Source: Phycisphaerales bacterium UBA2266
GTDB lineage: Bacteria; Planctomycetota; Phycisphaerae; Sedimentisphaerales; Anaerobacaceae
Assembly (NCBI GenBank): GCA_002347125.1
Contig: DDXG01000290.1
Coordinates: 1,254-21,961, forward strand
Direction: 5' to 3'
DNA: 20,708 bases
Numbering within the stretch: the stretch's first letter is position 1; the number at the start of each line of letters is the position of its first letter. This document shows positions 1-6,002 of this stretch, in pieces. The notes beneath the pieces were generated by a model that searched no databases, was not told the origin of the DNA, and saw only the letters and a list, made by a program, of their open reading frames with translations. The position numbers and the translations under genes were made by a program.

Positions 1-551
1 GGGTAGAAGGAGAACGCTGCCAAATCCCCCAGGCTGCCGCATCGCCGCCCGTTGCGCTCGGCCCCGATGGCCTGCGCCGCATCCTCAATCACCTTCAACC
101 CATGCCGCGAGGCGATTCTGGCAATCGCTTCCATCGCGGCCGCCTGGCCATACAGATGCACCGGGATGATCGCCTTTGTGCGGTCGGCCACGGCCGGTTC
201 GATCAGATCGGGGTCAATGTTGTACGTATCCGGTCGGACATCCACAAAGACCGGCCGGGCGCCGAGCCTCGAAATCGCCCCGGCCGTGGCAAAGAACGTG
301 AACGGCGTCGTAATCACCTCGTCGCCGGGACCGACCCCCAGGGCCATCAGGCTCACCAGCAGGGCATCCGTGCCGCTCGATACCCCGATGGCGTGCCGCA
401 CGCCGCAGTACGCGGCCGCCCGCTGCTCGAACGCGGCCACCGCCGGGCCCAACGCAAAGGTCTGCTTATCGCAGACTTCGGTAATCGCCTGTAGAACACG
501 CCCCCGATAGCCGGCGTATTGCTGCGACAGATCCAGAAAACGGACCTCCAT
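1..551 (-). CDS. DegT/DnrJ/EryC1/StrS-family sugar aminotransferase, 3' end cut by window edge
   Basis: This is the first 183 residues of a PLP-dependent sugar aminotransferase; members convert keto-sugar nucleotides to amino-sugars for surface glycans or antibiotics. The reading frame begins MEVRFLDLSQQY and has the family's cofactor-binding landmarks: the SSGTDAL segment (residues 59-65), the TTPFTFFAT segment (81-89), the IPVHLYGQ segment (129-136) and the IEDAAQAIGAE segment (155-165), whose Asp157 normally contacts the PLP pyridine nitrogen. The frame leaves the window just after AFSFYP, immediately before the usual catalytic lysine (family pattern SF.P.KN), so the lysine cannot be verified. 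The ATG at 551 is preceded by an AAGGGG Shine-Dalgarno-like stretch. It diverges from the ATP-grasp/WecA-like pair, which fits a surface-polysaccharide locus. The particular sugar substrate cannot be told from the sequence. The family is clear. Confidence 0.93.
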   Translation of the reverse strand, partial: MEVRFLDLSQQYAGYRGRVLQAITEVCDKQTFALGPAVAAFEQRAAAYCGVRHAIGVSSGTDALLVSLMALGVGPGDEVITTPFTFFATAGAISRLGARPVFVDVRPDTYNIDPDLIEPAVADRTKAIIPVHLYGQAAAMEAIARIASRHGLKVIEDAAQAIGAERNGRRCGSLGDLAAFSFY

Positions 552-749
552 GTATGCCCCTTCAACTGTTCGGCCTTGCCGGGCACGGAATTCCGATAGA
601 GACCCCTGCAAGAAGCAGCGTCCTATAAAGTTCCAACGTGCAAGTAAACCGGCGTCTGTTTTTGGTCGATGATGACAACGAGGCCATAGTCTATGACTCG
701 CCCGCGGCCGTGTCAAACCAATCAGGCGGGGTGTTTGGACTATTTGCGT

Positions 750-778
750 TTGACCATCCGGCGGCGCAGGGCTATAGT
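750..778 (+). promoter_or_regulatory. Sigma-70-type promoter for the ATP-grasp/WecA-like pair
   Basis: A -35 TTGACC (750-755) and a -10 TATAGT (773-778) are separated by exactly 17 bp, close to consensus. Transcription would begin near 785, about 40 nt before the ATP-grasp start at 826. It lies in the 274-bp gap between the divergent aminotransferase and ATP-grasp genes; no comparably good promoter for the minus-strand gene was found there. Called from hexamer matching only. Confidence 0.7.
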
Positions 779-787
779 CTTGCGTCC

Positions 788-829
788 ATGAGGATGCGCC
801 TCGATGCAGATGGACAGGAGACTCTATGA
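788..829 (+). other. Possible 13-codon leader ORF coupled to the ATP-grasp start
   Basis: An ATG at 788, only about 3 nt after the predicted transcription start, opens a 13-codon frame (MRMRLDADGQETL) whose stop overlaps the ATP-grasp start as ATGA (826-829). If translated it would be a nearly leaderless upstream ORF that couples translation to the next gene. It may equally be chance; the ATP-grasp gene has its own AGGAG at 816-820. A longer frame from a GTG at 638 runs through the promoter and is not credible. Confidence 0.2.
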
Positions 830-1884
830 CTGAGTCGCGCAGAAAAGACGCGGGTCAGAGACGTAGTTCAACATCACCCAGGCCCCCCCAATCGGCCGTC
901 AACGTGCTCTTCACGTGTATCGGCCGACGGGTCTCACTGCTCGAGGGCTTCCGCCAGGCCGCCGGTCAACTCGGACTGCGCGCCGCCATGTTAAGCACTG
1001 AAACCACGCCTCTTAGTTCAGCCCTGCAACTGTGCGACCGCCGCTTCATCGTCGACAAGGTCAACCATCCGGACTACCTCCGTCAACTACTCGATATCGT
1101 CAAGTCCAACGGCGTTCATCTCATCGTGCCGACCGTTGACCTCGACCTGCAACTGCTGGCCGACAACAAGCCGCGTTTCGAACAACTCGGCTGCCGCGTG
1201 CTGGTCTCCGCCCCTGACGTCGTCCATATCTGCCAGGACAAACGCAGGACGTACGAATACCTGACCGCCAGGGGTTTCAGGACCCCGCGAACCCTGAGCA
1301 TCGCGGCGGCTCTCAAGACTTGCGACCTGACTTGGCCGTGTTTCATCAAGCCCTGGGACGGCTACGCCAGTCGCGGCAATGCCGTCGCCCACAACCGCTC
1401 GGAGCTTCGTTTCTACGGCAGGCACATCCCGAACGCCATCTGCCAGGAGTATGTCGAAGGCGCCGAGCACACCTGCGATGTCTACGTCGATTTCGACATG
1501 CGCGTCCGGTGCGTTGTACCCCGTAAGCGGCTTGAGATCCGCGCCGGAGAGGTCAGCAAGAGCCGCGTCGTCAAGGATCGCCACATCATGGAACGCTCGG
1601 CCCTTCTGGTCGAGGCCCTCGGCGCCGGGCCCGGCGTGATTACGCTGCAACTGTTCGTCCAACCCGACGGCAGTCTGAGGTTCATTGAAGTCAATCCCCG
1701 CTTCGGCGGGGGCGCGCCCCTGTCCATCAAGGCCGGGGCCGATTTCCCCAAATGGATTCTGCAGGAACTCGTTGGCAGGAAGCCCCGTATCCGTTTCGAT
1801 GGTTTCAGGAACCATCTGACCATGCTTCGGTATGATTGTGAGGTATGGCTGAATGGCTCCACGGGCAAAGGCGTCACCCCATAA
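826..1884 (+). CDS. ATP-grasp protein, carbamoyl-phosphate-synthase-like (PRK12767 type)
   Basis: A 352-residue ATP-grasp enzyme, a superfamily that joins a carboxylate to an amine or other nucleophile through an acyl-phosphate. After a polar, low-complexity stretch of about 24 residues, the N-terminal Rossmann-like pre-ATP-grasp domain starts with NVLFTCIGRRVSLLEGF. The ATP-binding lysine region is FIKPWDGYASRGN (173-185), and the Mg-ATP binding segment is FIEVNPRFGGGAP (286-298), with Glu288 and Asn290 as the expected metal ligands. The overall pattern matches the small CPSase-large-subunit-like family often found in surface-polysaccharide loci. The start at 826 is supported by AGGAG at 816-820, 5 nt upstream. 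It is followed by the WecA-like gene, either overlapping as TAATG or after 32 nt. Substrate unknown; a role in modifying a sugar or peptide of an envelope polymer is inferred from context. Confidence 0.9.
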   Translation: MTESRRKDAGQRRSSTSPRPPQSAVNVLFTCIGRRVSLLEGFRQAAGQLGLRAAMLSTETTPLSSALQLCDRRFIVDKVNHPDYLRQLLDIVKSNGVHLIVPTVDLDLQLLADNKPRFEQLGCRVLVSAPDVVHICQDKRRTYEYLTARGFRTPRTLSIAAALKTCDLTWPCFIKPWDGYASRGNAVAHNRSELRFYGRHIPNAICQEYVEGAEHTCDVYVDFDMRVRCVVPRKRLEIRAGEVSKSRVVKDRHIMERSALLVEALGAGPGVITLQLFVQPDGSLRFIEVNPRFGGGAPLSIKAGADFPKWILQELVGRKPRIRFDGFRNHLTMLRYDCEVWLNGSTGKGVTP

Positions 1885-1904
1885 TGCTTGACCAACTGAT
1901 AGGC

Positions 1905-1910
1905 GAGGAA
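1905..1910 (+). promoter_or_regulatory. Ribosome binding site that fixes the WecA-like start at 1917
   Basis: GAGGAA lies 6 nt before the ATG at 1917. The in-frame alternatives, ATG 1884 (overlapping the ATP-grasp stop as TAATG) and ATG 1845, lack a comparable Shine-Dalgarno sequence, and their extra residues are polar and unlike the family N-terminus. Confidence 0.6.
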
Positions 1911-1916
1911 CGTTCG

Positions 1917-3083
1917 ATGGTCTGGGTGCTGCGGTTCTGGCCCATTCTGCCGGCCGCATGGGCGTCCGCTTTTGCCGCCACGTGGCTGTGCAAGAAGGCC
2001 GCCCTTCAATTCGGCATCGTCGACAAACCCAATGACACCGTCAAGACCCATAAGGAGCCCATTGCCTATCTCGGCGGCCTGGGCATGTTCGTGGGATTGA
2101 TTGTCGGCGTGCTCGTCGGCATCCAGTGCATCGGCAAGGTGGACTACGCCCCGCTGGCGATGCGCTGGTTGCTTGCCGTCCTGGCCGGCGGAGGCATCGC
2201 GTGTTTTGTCGGATTGGTTGACGACCTGCTCGACATCAAGCCGCGCAATAAACTCCTCGGCTGCTGCGTAGCCGCCGGGGCCTTGCTCCTGATCTCCGGC
2301 TGGTACATCGGAGACACCGAGCACGGGCTGGGTATCGTACCGGGCATCCGTTACGCCGCGGCGCCTTTCGGCGTCACGATACCGTACCGTCTTGAGCAGG
2401 TCCTCTGTGTGGCCACCGTCATCTTCTTCGTCCTGGGCGCCACTAACTCGCTGAATCTGCTTGACGGCCTTGACGGACTGTGCGCCGGAGTTACCGCCAT
2501 CATTACGGTCGCGCTGCTGCTGCTGTCGGTCCACCTGGCGACCTGGGGCTTCAGCGAGGTCGGCGATCCCGTCCGGATCATCATCGGCTTGAGTCTGGTG
2601 GCCTGTGTCTGCGGCTTTCTGCCGTTCAATCGCCACCCCGCCAAGATATTCATGGGCGACGCCGGAAGCATGTTGCTCGGTTTCATGGTCGCCGTGCTCA
2701 TGCTGCTGTCGGGTGAACGCTGGTTTCGCTGGTGGATGGCGTCCGTGGTGATCTTCGGACTGCCCATCCTCGATACCGCCGTCGCCCTCGTCCGTCGCTT
2801 TGTCAATCACCGCCCGTTGTTCATCTCCGACCGGGGCCACATCTACGACCAGATGCTGGACCGCGGCATACCCCTCAAGAAGACCGTGGCGTTGTGCTAC
2901 GCCCTGGCCGCCGCATACGCAGCCGTTGGTCTGGCCATGATCCCGATACGCACCCGTTACGCGGGGATCGTCTACGTCCTGGTCGTGGTCGTCAGCAGTA
3001 TCGTCGTATGGCGAAAGGGCTATCTGCAGATGGAAGGCCTGCGAGGCGCCATCCACGCAAAGGGCGACAAGACCCCCTCGTAG
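1917..3083 (+). CDS. Polyprenyl-phosphate sugar-1-phosphate transferase (WecA/TagO/MraY superfamily)
   Basis: A polytopic inner-membrane enzyme of 388 residues that should transfer a sugar-1-phosphate (typically GlcNAc-1-P) from a UDP-sugar to undecaprenyl phosphate, the first step of lipid-linked polymer assembly. Diagnostic cytoplasmic motifs are present: HKEPIAYLGGLGMF near the N-terminus, VDDLLDIKPRNKLL with Asp102-Asp103, NSLNLLDGLDGL with Asn177, Asn180 and Asp183, and MGDAGSMLLGF with Asp248, the Mg-nucleophile region. The last loop reads SDRGHIYDQMLDRG; the His-rich HxHH signature of classic WecA is reduced to a single His308. This looks like WecA/TagO rather than the peptidoglycan enzyme MraY because of the non-MraY C-terminal loop and the glycan-locus context. 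Cotranscribed with the ATP-grasp gene. The start follows the GAGGAA site at 1905; a longer form from 1884 or 1845 is possible. Confidence 0.9.
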   Translation: MVWVLRFWPILPAAWASAFAATWLCKKAALQFGIVDKPNDTVKTHKEPIAYLGGLGMFVGLIVGVLVGIQCIGKVDYAPLAMRWLLAVLAGGGIACFVGLVDDLLDIKPRNKLLGCCVAAGALLLISGWYIGDTEHGLGIVPGIRYAAAPFGVTIPYRLEQVLCVATVIFFVLGATNSLNLLDGLDGLCAGVTAIITVALLLLSVHLATWGFSEVGDPVRIIIGLSLVACVCGFLPFNRHPAKIFMGDAGSMLLGFMVAVLMLLSGERWFRWWMASVVIFGLPILDTAVALVRRFVNHRPLFISDRGHIYDQMLDRGIPLKKTVALCYALAAAYAAVGLAMIPIRTRYAGIVYVLVVVVSSIVVWRKGYLQMEGLRGAIHAKGDKTPS

Positions 3084-3157
3084 TCCCCGGCCCACGGTAA
3101 TCCGTCTCGTCCATCCCGGCGTCGTCCCGCGGCAAGCCCGCGCAGGAGCCTCACCAC

Positions 3158-4729
3158 TTAGAACCCGCCCGGGAGCGTCACGCGATACACCAACCCGTCG
3201 GCCGTGAATTCGCACCTCTCAAGCACGTATTTCGGGCAGTAGCCCGGTGAGGGCGTCACCACATAGACCGTCCGGGTTGAGGCAAGCTCGTCTATCGTCT
3301 CGGGCGTAACCTGCGGCGCGCCGTCGCTGCATCCGATGTCCGAGACGACCTTCACATCCGGCCGCTTATTCCGGGCCTTCTGCGTGTACAACAGCGGCGG
3401 GGCGGCGGTGGTATCGGCGAGGATAATGCCGTCGCGTGCGGCGTTTCCCAGTGTTTCATCCGCGAACCGGGCCGCACCGTCGTCCCCTGTGCGCCACGGC
3501 CGAAGATGATACGCGGCATCGTCCCGATACGGCAACTGCCGCGGACGGCCCACTATGTCCAGCTCTCTCGCAAGAATCGGCGCCGCCGCGTATACAGGAA
3601 TCGTCCAGAAGGCGAAGAAGACGAGTACCACCGGCAGGGCCCGCCCGGAGAACCGCTCCAGCATCTCCCAGGCCCCGACTCCGACCAGGATCGCCGCCAT
3701 GCAGTAGAAGGGAATGAAAAATGCATACCGGTCAACCACGGTGTAACGAAACGCAAACGCCAGATACAGCACCAGCAGCGCCGCCACGACTCGATGAAAC
3801 CGGCATCGCCGCACCTGTAACGCCACGGCCCAGGCCCCCAGAATGAGCAGAAACACATTCGGCGTCGCCAGGTTCAGGGCGATCCACATGAAGTTCTCGA
3901 CGACAATGCGCGTCGTGATCGCCGTGTTGAGCACATCGTCACGCCACAGATCGCCGAACAGGGCCGAGGCGATGGTTGCGCCGAGATCCCCTGTCTCGAC
4001 CCACCGCATGACGAACAACACCTCCAACGGAAGCGCCCCGACCACCCAGAACGCCGCCATCACGGCCACATCCCGCATCCGTATCTGCCCGTGCATCAGC
4101 AAGCCGGCCAGCAGGACCGCATAGCAAGCCAGGGAGATGGCCGCCAGCATGTGGTTGGCCAGTCCGAGCCCGTTAAGCAGTGCCAGGATATACAGATACC
4201 GGACTCTGCCGGTGTTGCCGTATTGCAGCAGGGCGGCCAACTCCGCCAGCAGCAATGCCGCCGCCAGGTTGTACGTCTCCGGCACCGTCGCGTGCCACCA
4301 GAAGGTATGTGACAGGGCCAGCGTCAGCGCGGCAACGGCCGCCGGGACCGTCCGTTTGACCCACAGCCCCACCAGCAGGAATAGATTCGCCACCGCAAAC
4401 GCCGAGATCACCGCCGTCGCCAGCGTCGCCATCCGGGCCGGATCGCCCAGAAACGACGCCCCAATCGCGATCAGATAGTACAACGGGTGGGATAAGGCCA
4501 AGCCCAGCCCGCCCTCGATATCCCGATTGAGCACCCGCCATTGAATCAACCCGCTGTCCTGCCACACCACCGAGGGAGCGGACGTCGCAACATACAGCGT
4601 TGCCGCCGCAACAAGGACCACGGCGTACCCCCACCACAGCCTCCTGCCGCCAACACCATGTCCGTCGGAACCATCCATCCCTGCTATATCGGCACTTACC
4701 CCAGCCAAACTTGCACCCTCAGGCGCCAC
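3158..4729 (-). CDS. DUF2723/TMEM260-like membrane glycosyltransferase (GT-C fold, putative O-mannosyltransferase)
   Basis: A 523-residue membrane protein with about ten hydrophobic segments in its first 380 residues and a soluble C-terminal part of about 140 residues with several cysteines. The first extracytoplasmic loop reads LYVATSAPSVVWQDSG, followed by LSHPLYYL, the acidic-loop and HP.YPL-type signature of DUF2723; the eukaryotic homologue TMEM260 is an O-mannosyltransferase using a lipid-phosphate mannose donor. A VPETYNLAA segment and a DRYAFFIPFY segment also fit GT-C enzymes. It lies 33 nt downstream of manA on the same strand, which would supply mannose phosphates; the mannose link is inference. 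The GTG at 4729 has no clear ribosome site; the ATG at 4678 (MDGSDGHG) is an equally plausible start and would place the first membrane segment about 15 residues from the N-terminus. Confidence 0.8.
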   Translation of the reverse strand: MAPEGASLAGVSADIAGMDGSDGHGVGGRRLWWGYAVVLVAAATLYVATSAPSVVWQDSGLIQWRVLNRDIEGGLGLALSHPLYYLIAIGASFLGDPARMATLATAVISAFAVANLFLLVGLWVKRTVPAAVAALTLALSHTFWWHATVPETYNLAAALLLAELAALLQYGNTGRVRYLYILALLNGLGLANHMLAAISLACYAVLLAGLLMHGQIRMRDVAVMAAFWVVGALPLEVLFVMRWVETGDLGATIASALFGDLWRDDVLNTAITTRIVVENFMWIALNLATPNVFLLILGAWAVALQVRRCRFHRVVAALLVLYLAFAFRYTVVDRYAFFIPFYCMAAILVGVGAWEMLERFSGRALPVVLVFFAFWTIPVYAAAPILARELDIVGRPRQLPYRDDAAYHLRPWRTGDDGAARFADETLGNAARDGIILADTTAAPPLLYTQKARNKRPDVKVVSDIGCSDGAPQVTPETIDELASTRTVYVVTPSPGYCPKYVLERCEFTADGLVYRVTLPGGF

Positions 4730-4734
4730 TGAGC

Positions 4735-4762
4735 ATCCAGCATCCAGTATCCAGCATCAAGA
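4735..4762. repeat. Imperfect heptamer tandem repeat between manA and the glycosyltransferase gene
   Basis: Four consecutive 7-bp units read ATCCAGC, ATCCAGT, ATCCAGC, ATCAAGA on the plus strand; the first three differ at one position only. It fills almost the whole 33-bp gap between the manA stop and the next start codon. No function can be assigned. Confidence 0.75.
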
Positions 4763-5713
4763 TCACAGCCTGACCCGCAGATACTCGCTGTCCTGCGAGA
4801 ACCGCACCACGCCCTCGTATATCGCCGGGATCAGTATCGTATCGCCGGCCGCGAAGATCACGGGCTCGGCCTGCTCACCGACAATCCGCCCCGAGCCGGT
4901 GAGGAACATCAGTACCTCCATCCCGCCGGGCGAGAGCAGCACCTCGGCCGTGCCGATCTGGTGGCCCTTGTCGACCTTGAAGTACGGGCAATCCACCAGC
5001 CTGCCCACGGTTGCGACCGGCAGGTCCACCGCCGACACGTCGAAATGGATGCTCTCCAACGCCTCATCCACATGCAGCGGCCGTGTCCGGCCGTCGGCTT
5101 CCACGCGATTCCAGTCGAACACACGGTACGTCGTATCCGACGGCGTCTGAATCTCGGCGATGAGCAGTCCGGCCCCGATGCTGTGGGCCGTCCCTGCGGG
5201 CAGATAATGGCACTCGCCCGGCTTGACATACACCTTGTCCAACAGATCGGCCACCGTCCCATCGGCAATCGCCGCCGCGAACCGCCCGCGCGTCGTGCCT
5301 CTGCGGACGCCCTTGTAGATGTGCGCCCCCGGCTCAGCCGAGATGATGTACCAGCACTCCGTCTTGGGTTCGCCCCGCTTCATTCGCATGCACGTCTCGG
5401 CGTCCGGGTGTACCTGCACGCTCAGGACATCCTCCGCATCCAGCAGCTTGATCAGCAACCCGAACGGACCCTCGTAGTATTCATCCCCGGTGATCTCCTC
5501 GGCGAACCGCTCCAGGGCCTCGGCCAGCGTTGAGCCGGCCAATTGGCCGTTGACAATCACCGATTCGTTCTGCGGCAGGTCCGCCAGTTCCCAACTTTCC
5601 CCAATCGTGTCGTCATGCGGGAGATCCTTCCCAAACACCTCCCGCAACCGCTGCCCCCCCCAGAGCCGGTGCTTGAAGATAGGCCGGAACTTGTACGGAT
5701 AGATCGTCGTCAT
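4763..5713 (-). CDS. manA: Class I mannose-6-phosphate isomerase (cupin, zinc)
   Basis: A cytosolic zinc enzyme of 316 residues interconverting mannose-6-phosphate and fructose-6-phosphate, the entry to GDP-mannose. The N-terminus PYKFRPIFKHRLWGGQRL is typical of short bacterial class I isomerases. Expected zinc ligands are all present: Gln100 and His102 in SVQVHPD, Glu119 in PKTECWYI and His177 in PAGTAHSIG, followed by IAEIQTPSDTTYRVFDWNR, the substrate-pocket strand. A second cupin half runs to the C-terminus (LSPGGMEVLMFLTGSG). I prefer the ATG at 5713 over the one at 5722: the likely -10 hexamer (5721-5726) overlaps the first ATG, and the predicted transcription start falls on the second. 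The glycosyltransferase gene downstream suggests a mannosylation pathway. Confidence 0.95.
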   Translation of the reverse strand: MTTIYPYKFRPIFKHRLWGGQRLREVFGKDLPHDDTIGESWELADLPQNESVIVNGQLAGSTLAEALERFAEEITGDEYYEGPFGLLIKLLDAEDVLSVQVHPDAETCMRMKRGEPKTECWYIISAEPGAHIYKGVRRGTTRGRFAAAIADGTVADLLDKVYVKPGECHYLPAGTAHSIGAGLLIAEIQTPSDTTYRVFDWNRVEADGRTRPLHVDEALESIHFDVSAVDLPVATVGRLVDCPYFKVDKGHQIGTAEVLLSPGGMEVLMFLTGSGRIVGEQAEPVIFAAGDTILIPAIYEGVVRFSQDSEYLRVRL

Positions 5714-5720
5714 GGCCGCC

Positions 5721-5749
5721 ATAGTACCACCGCCGCGGACCTGTGTCCA
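5721..5749 (-). promoter_or_regulatory. Promoter giving a probable leaderless manA mRNA
   Basis: On the minus strand TGGACA (5744-5749) and TACTAT (5721-5726) are separated by 17 bp. The eighth base after the -10 is the A of the ATG at 5713, so the transcript would begin at or within a base or two of the start codon. No Shine-Dalgarno sequence precedes either possible start, which agrees with leaderless initiation. The -10 matches consensus at only four of six positions. Confidence 0.5.
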
Positions 5750-5919
5750 CGGTCTACGCCCCGCGGTCTACAGCCCCAGAACCGGTCATCGAGAAGGTCG
5801 TCCGCGCACGGCAAGCCAATAAGGCGCCGTCGGCGAAACCCGACGCAGTTACTCCTATCCACGTGAATTCGTGGTTCAAGGACCTGGCTGCCGGTCGCGT
5901 GCTCGGCGACGGAATCTGA

Positions 5920-5948
5920 TTGCAGCGTGCCGCACATGCTGGTATAGT
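5920..5948 (+). promoter_or_regulatory. Sigma-70-type promoter for the TAXI-channel fusion gene
   Basis: TTGCAG (5920-5925) and TATAGT (5943-5948) are spaced by 17 bp. Transcription would start near 5955, giving a 5' leader of about 48 nt before the ATG at 6003. The rest of the roughly 280-bp region between manA and this gene shows no other feature I can support. Confidence 0.65.
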
Positions 5949-6002
5949 CGTGATCGACAGTCGGTTCGACCGAACAGTCTTTTGACACCGGAGCTTCTCA
6001 GG

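Noticed and set aside
638..787. N-terminal part of a 63-codon plus-strand frame from a GTG at 638
   Set aside because: The near-consensus promoter at 750-778 lies within it, it has no ribosome site, and its product resembles no protein family.
3084..3157. Weak hairpin CGCGG-caagc-CCGCG as terminator between the WecA-like and glycosyltransferase genes
   Set aside because: Five-bp stem, no T-run on either strand; not enough to call a terminator.
1482..3215. 577-codon minus-strand frame
   Set aside because: Antisense to the well-supported ATP-grasp and WecA-like genes; polar, Asp/Gln/Gly-rich product without domains, typical of a mirror frame in GC-rich DNA.
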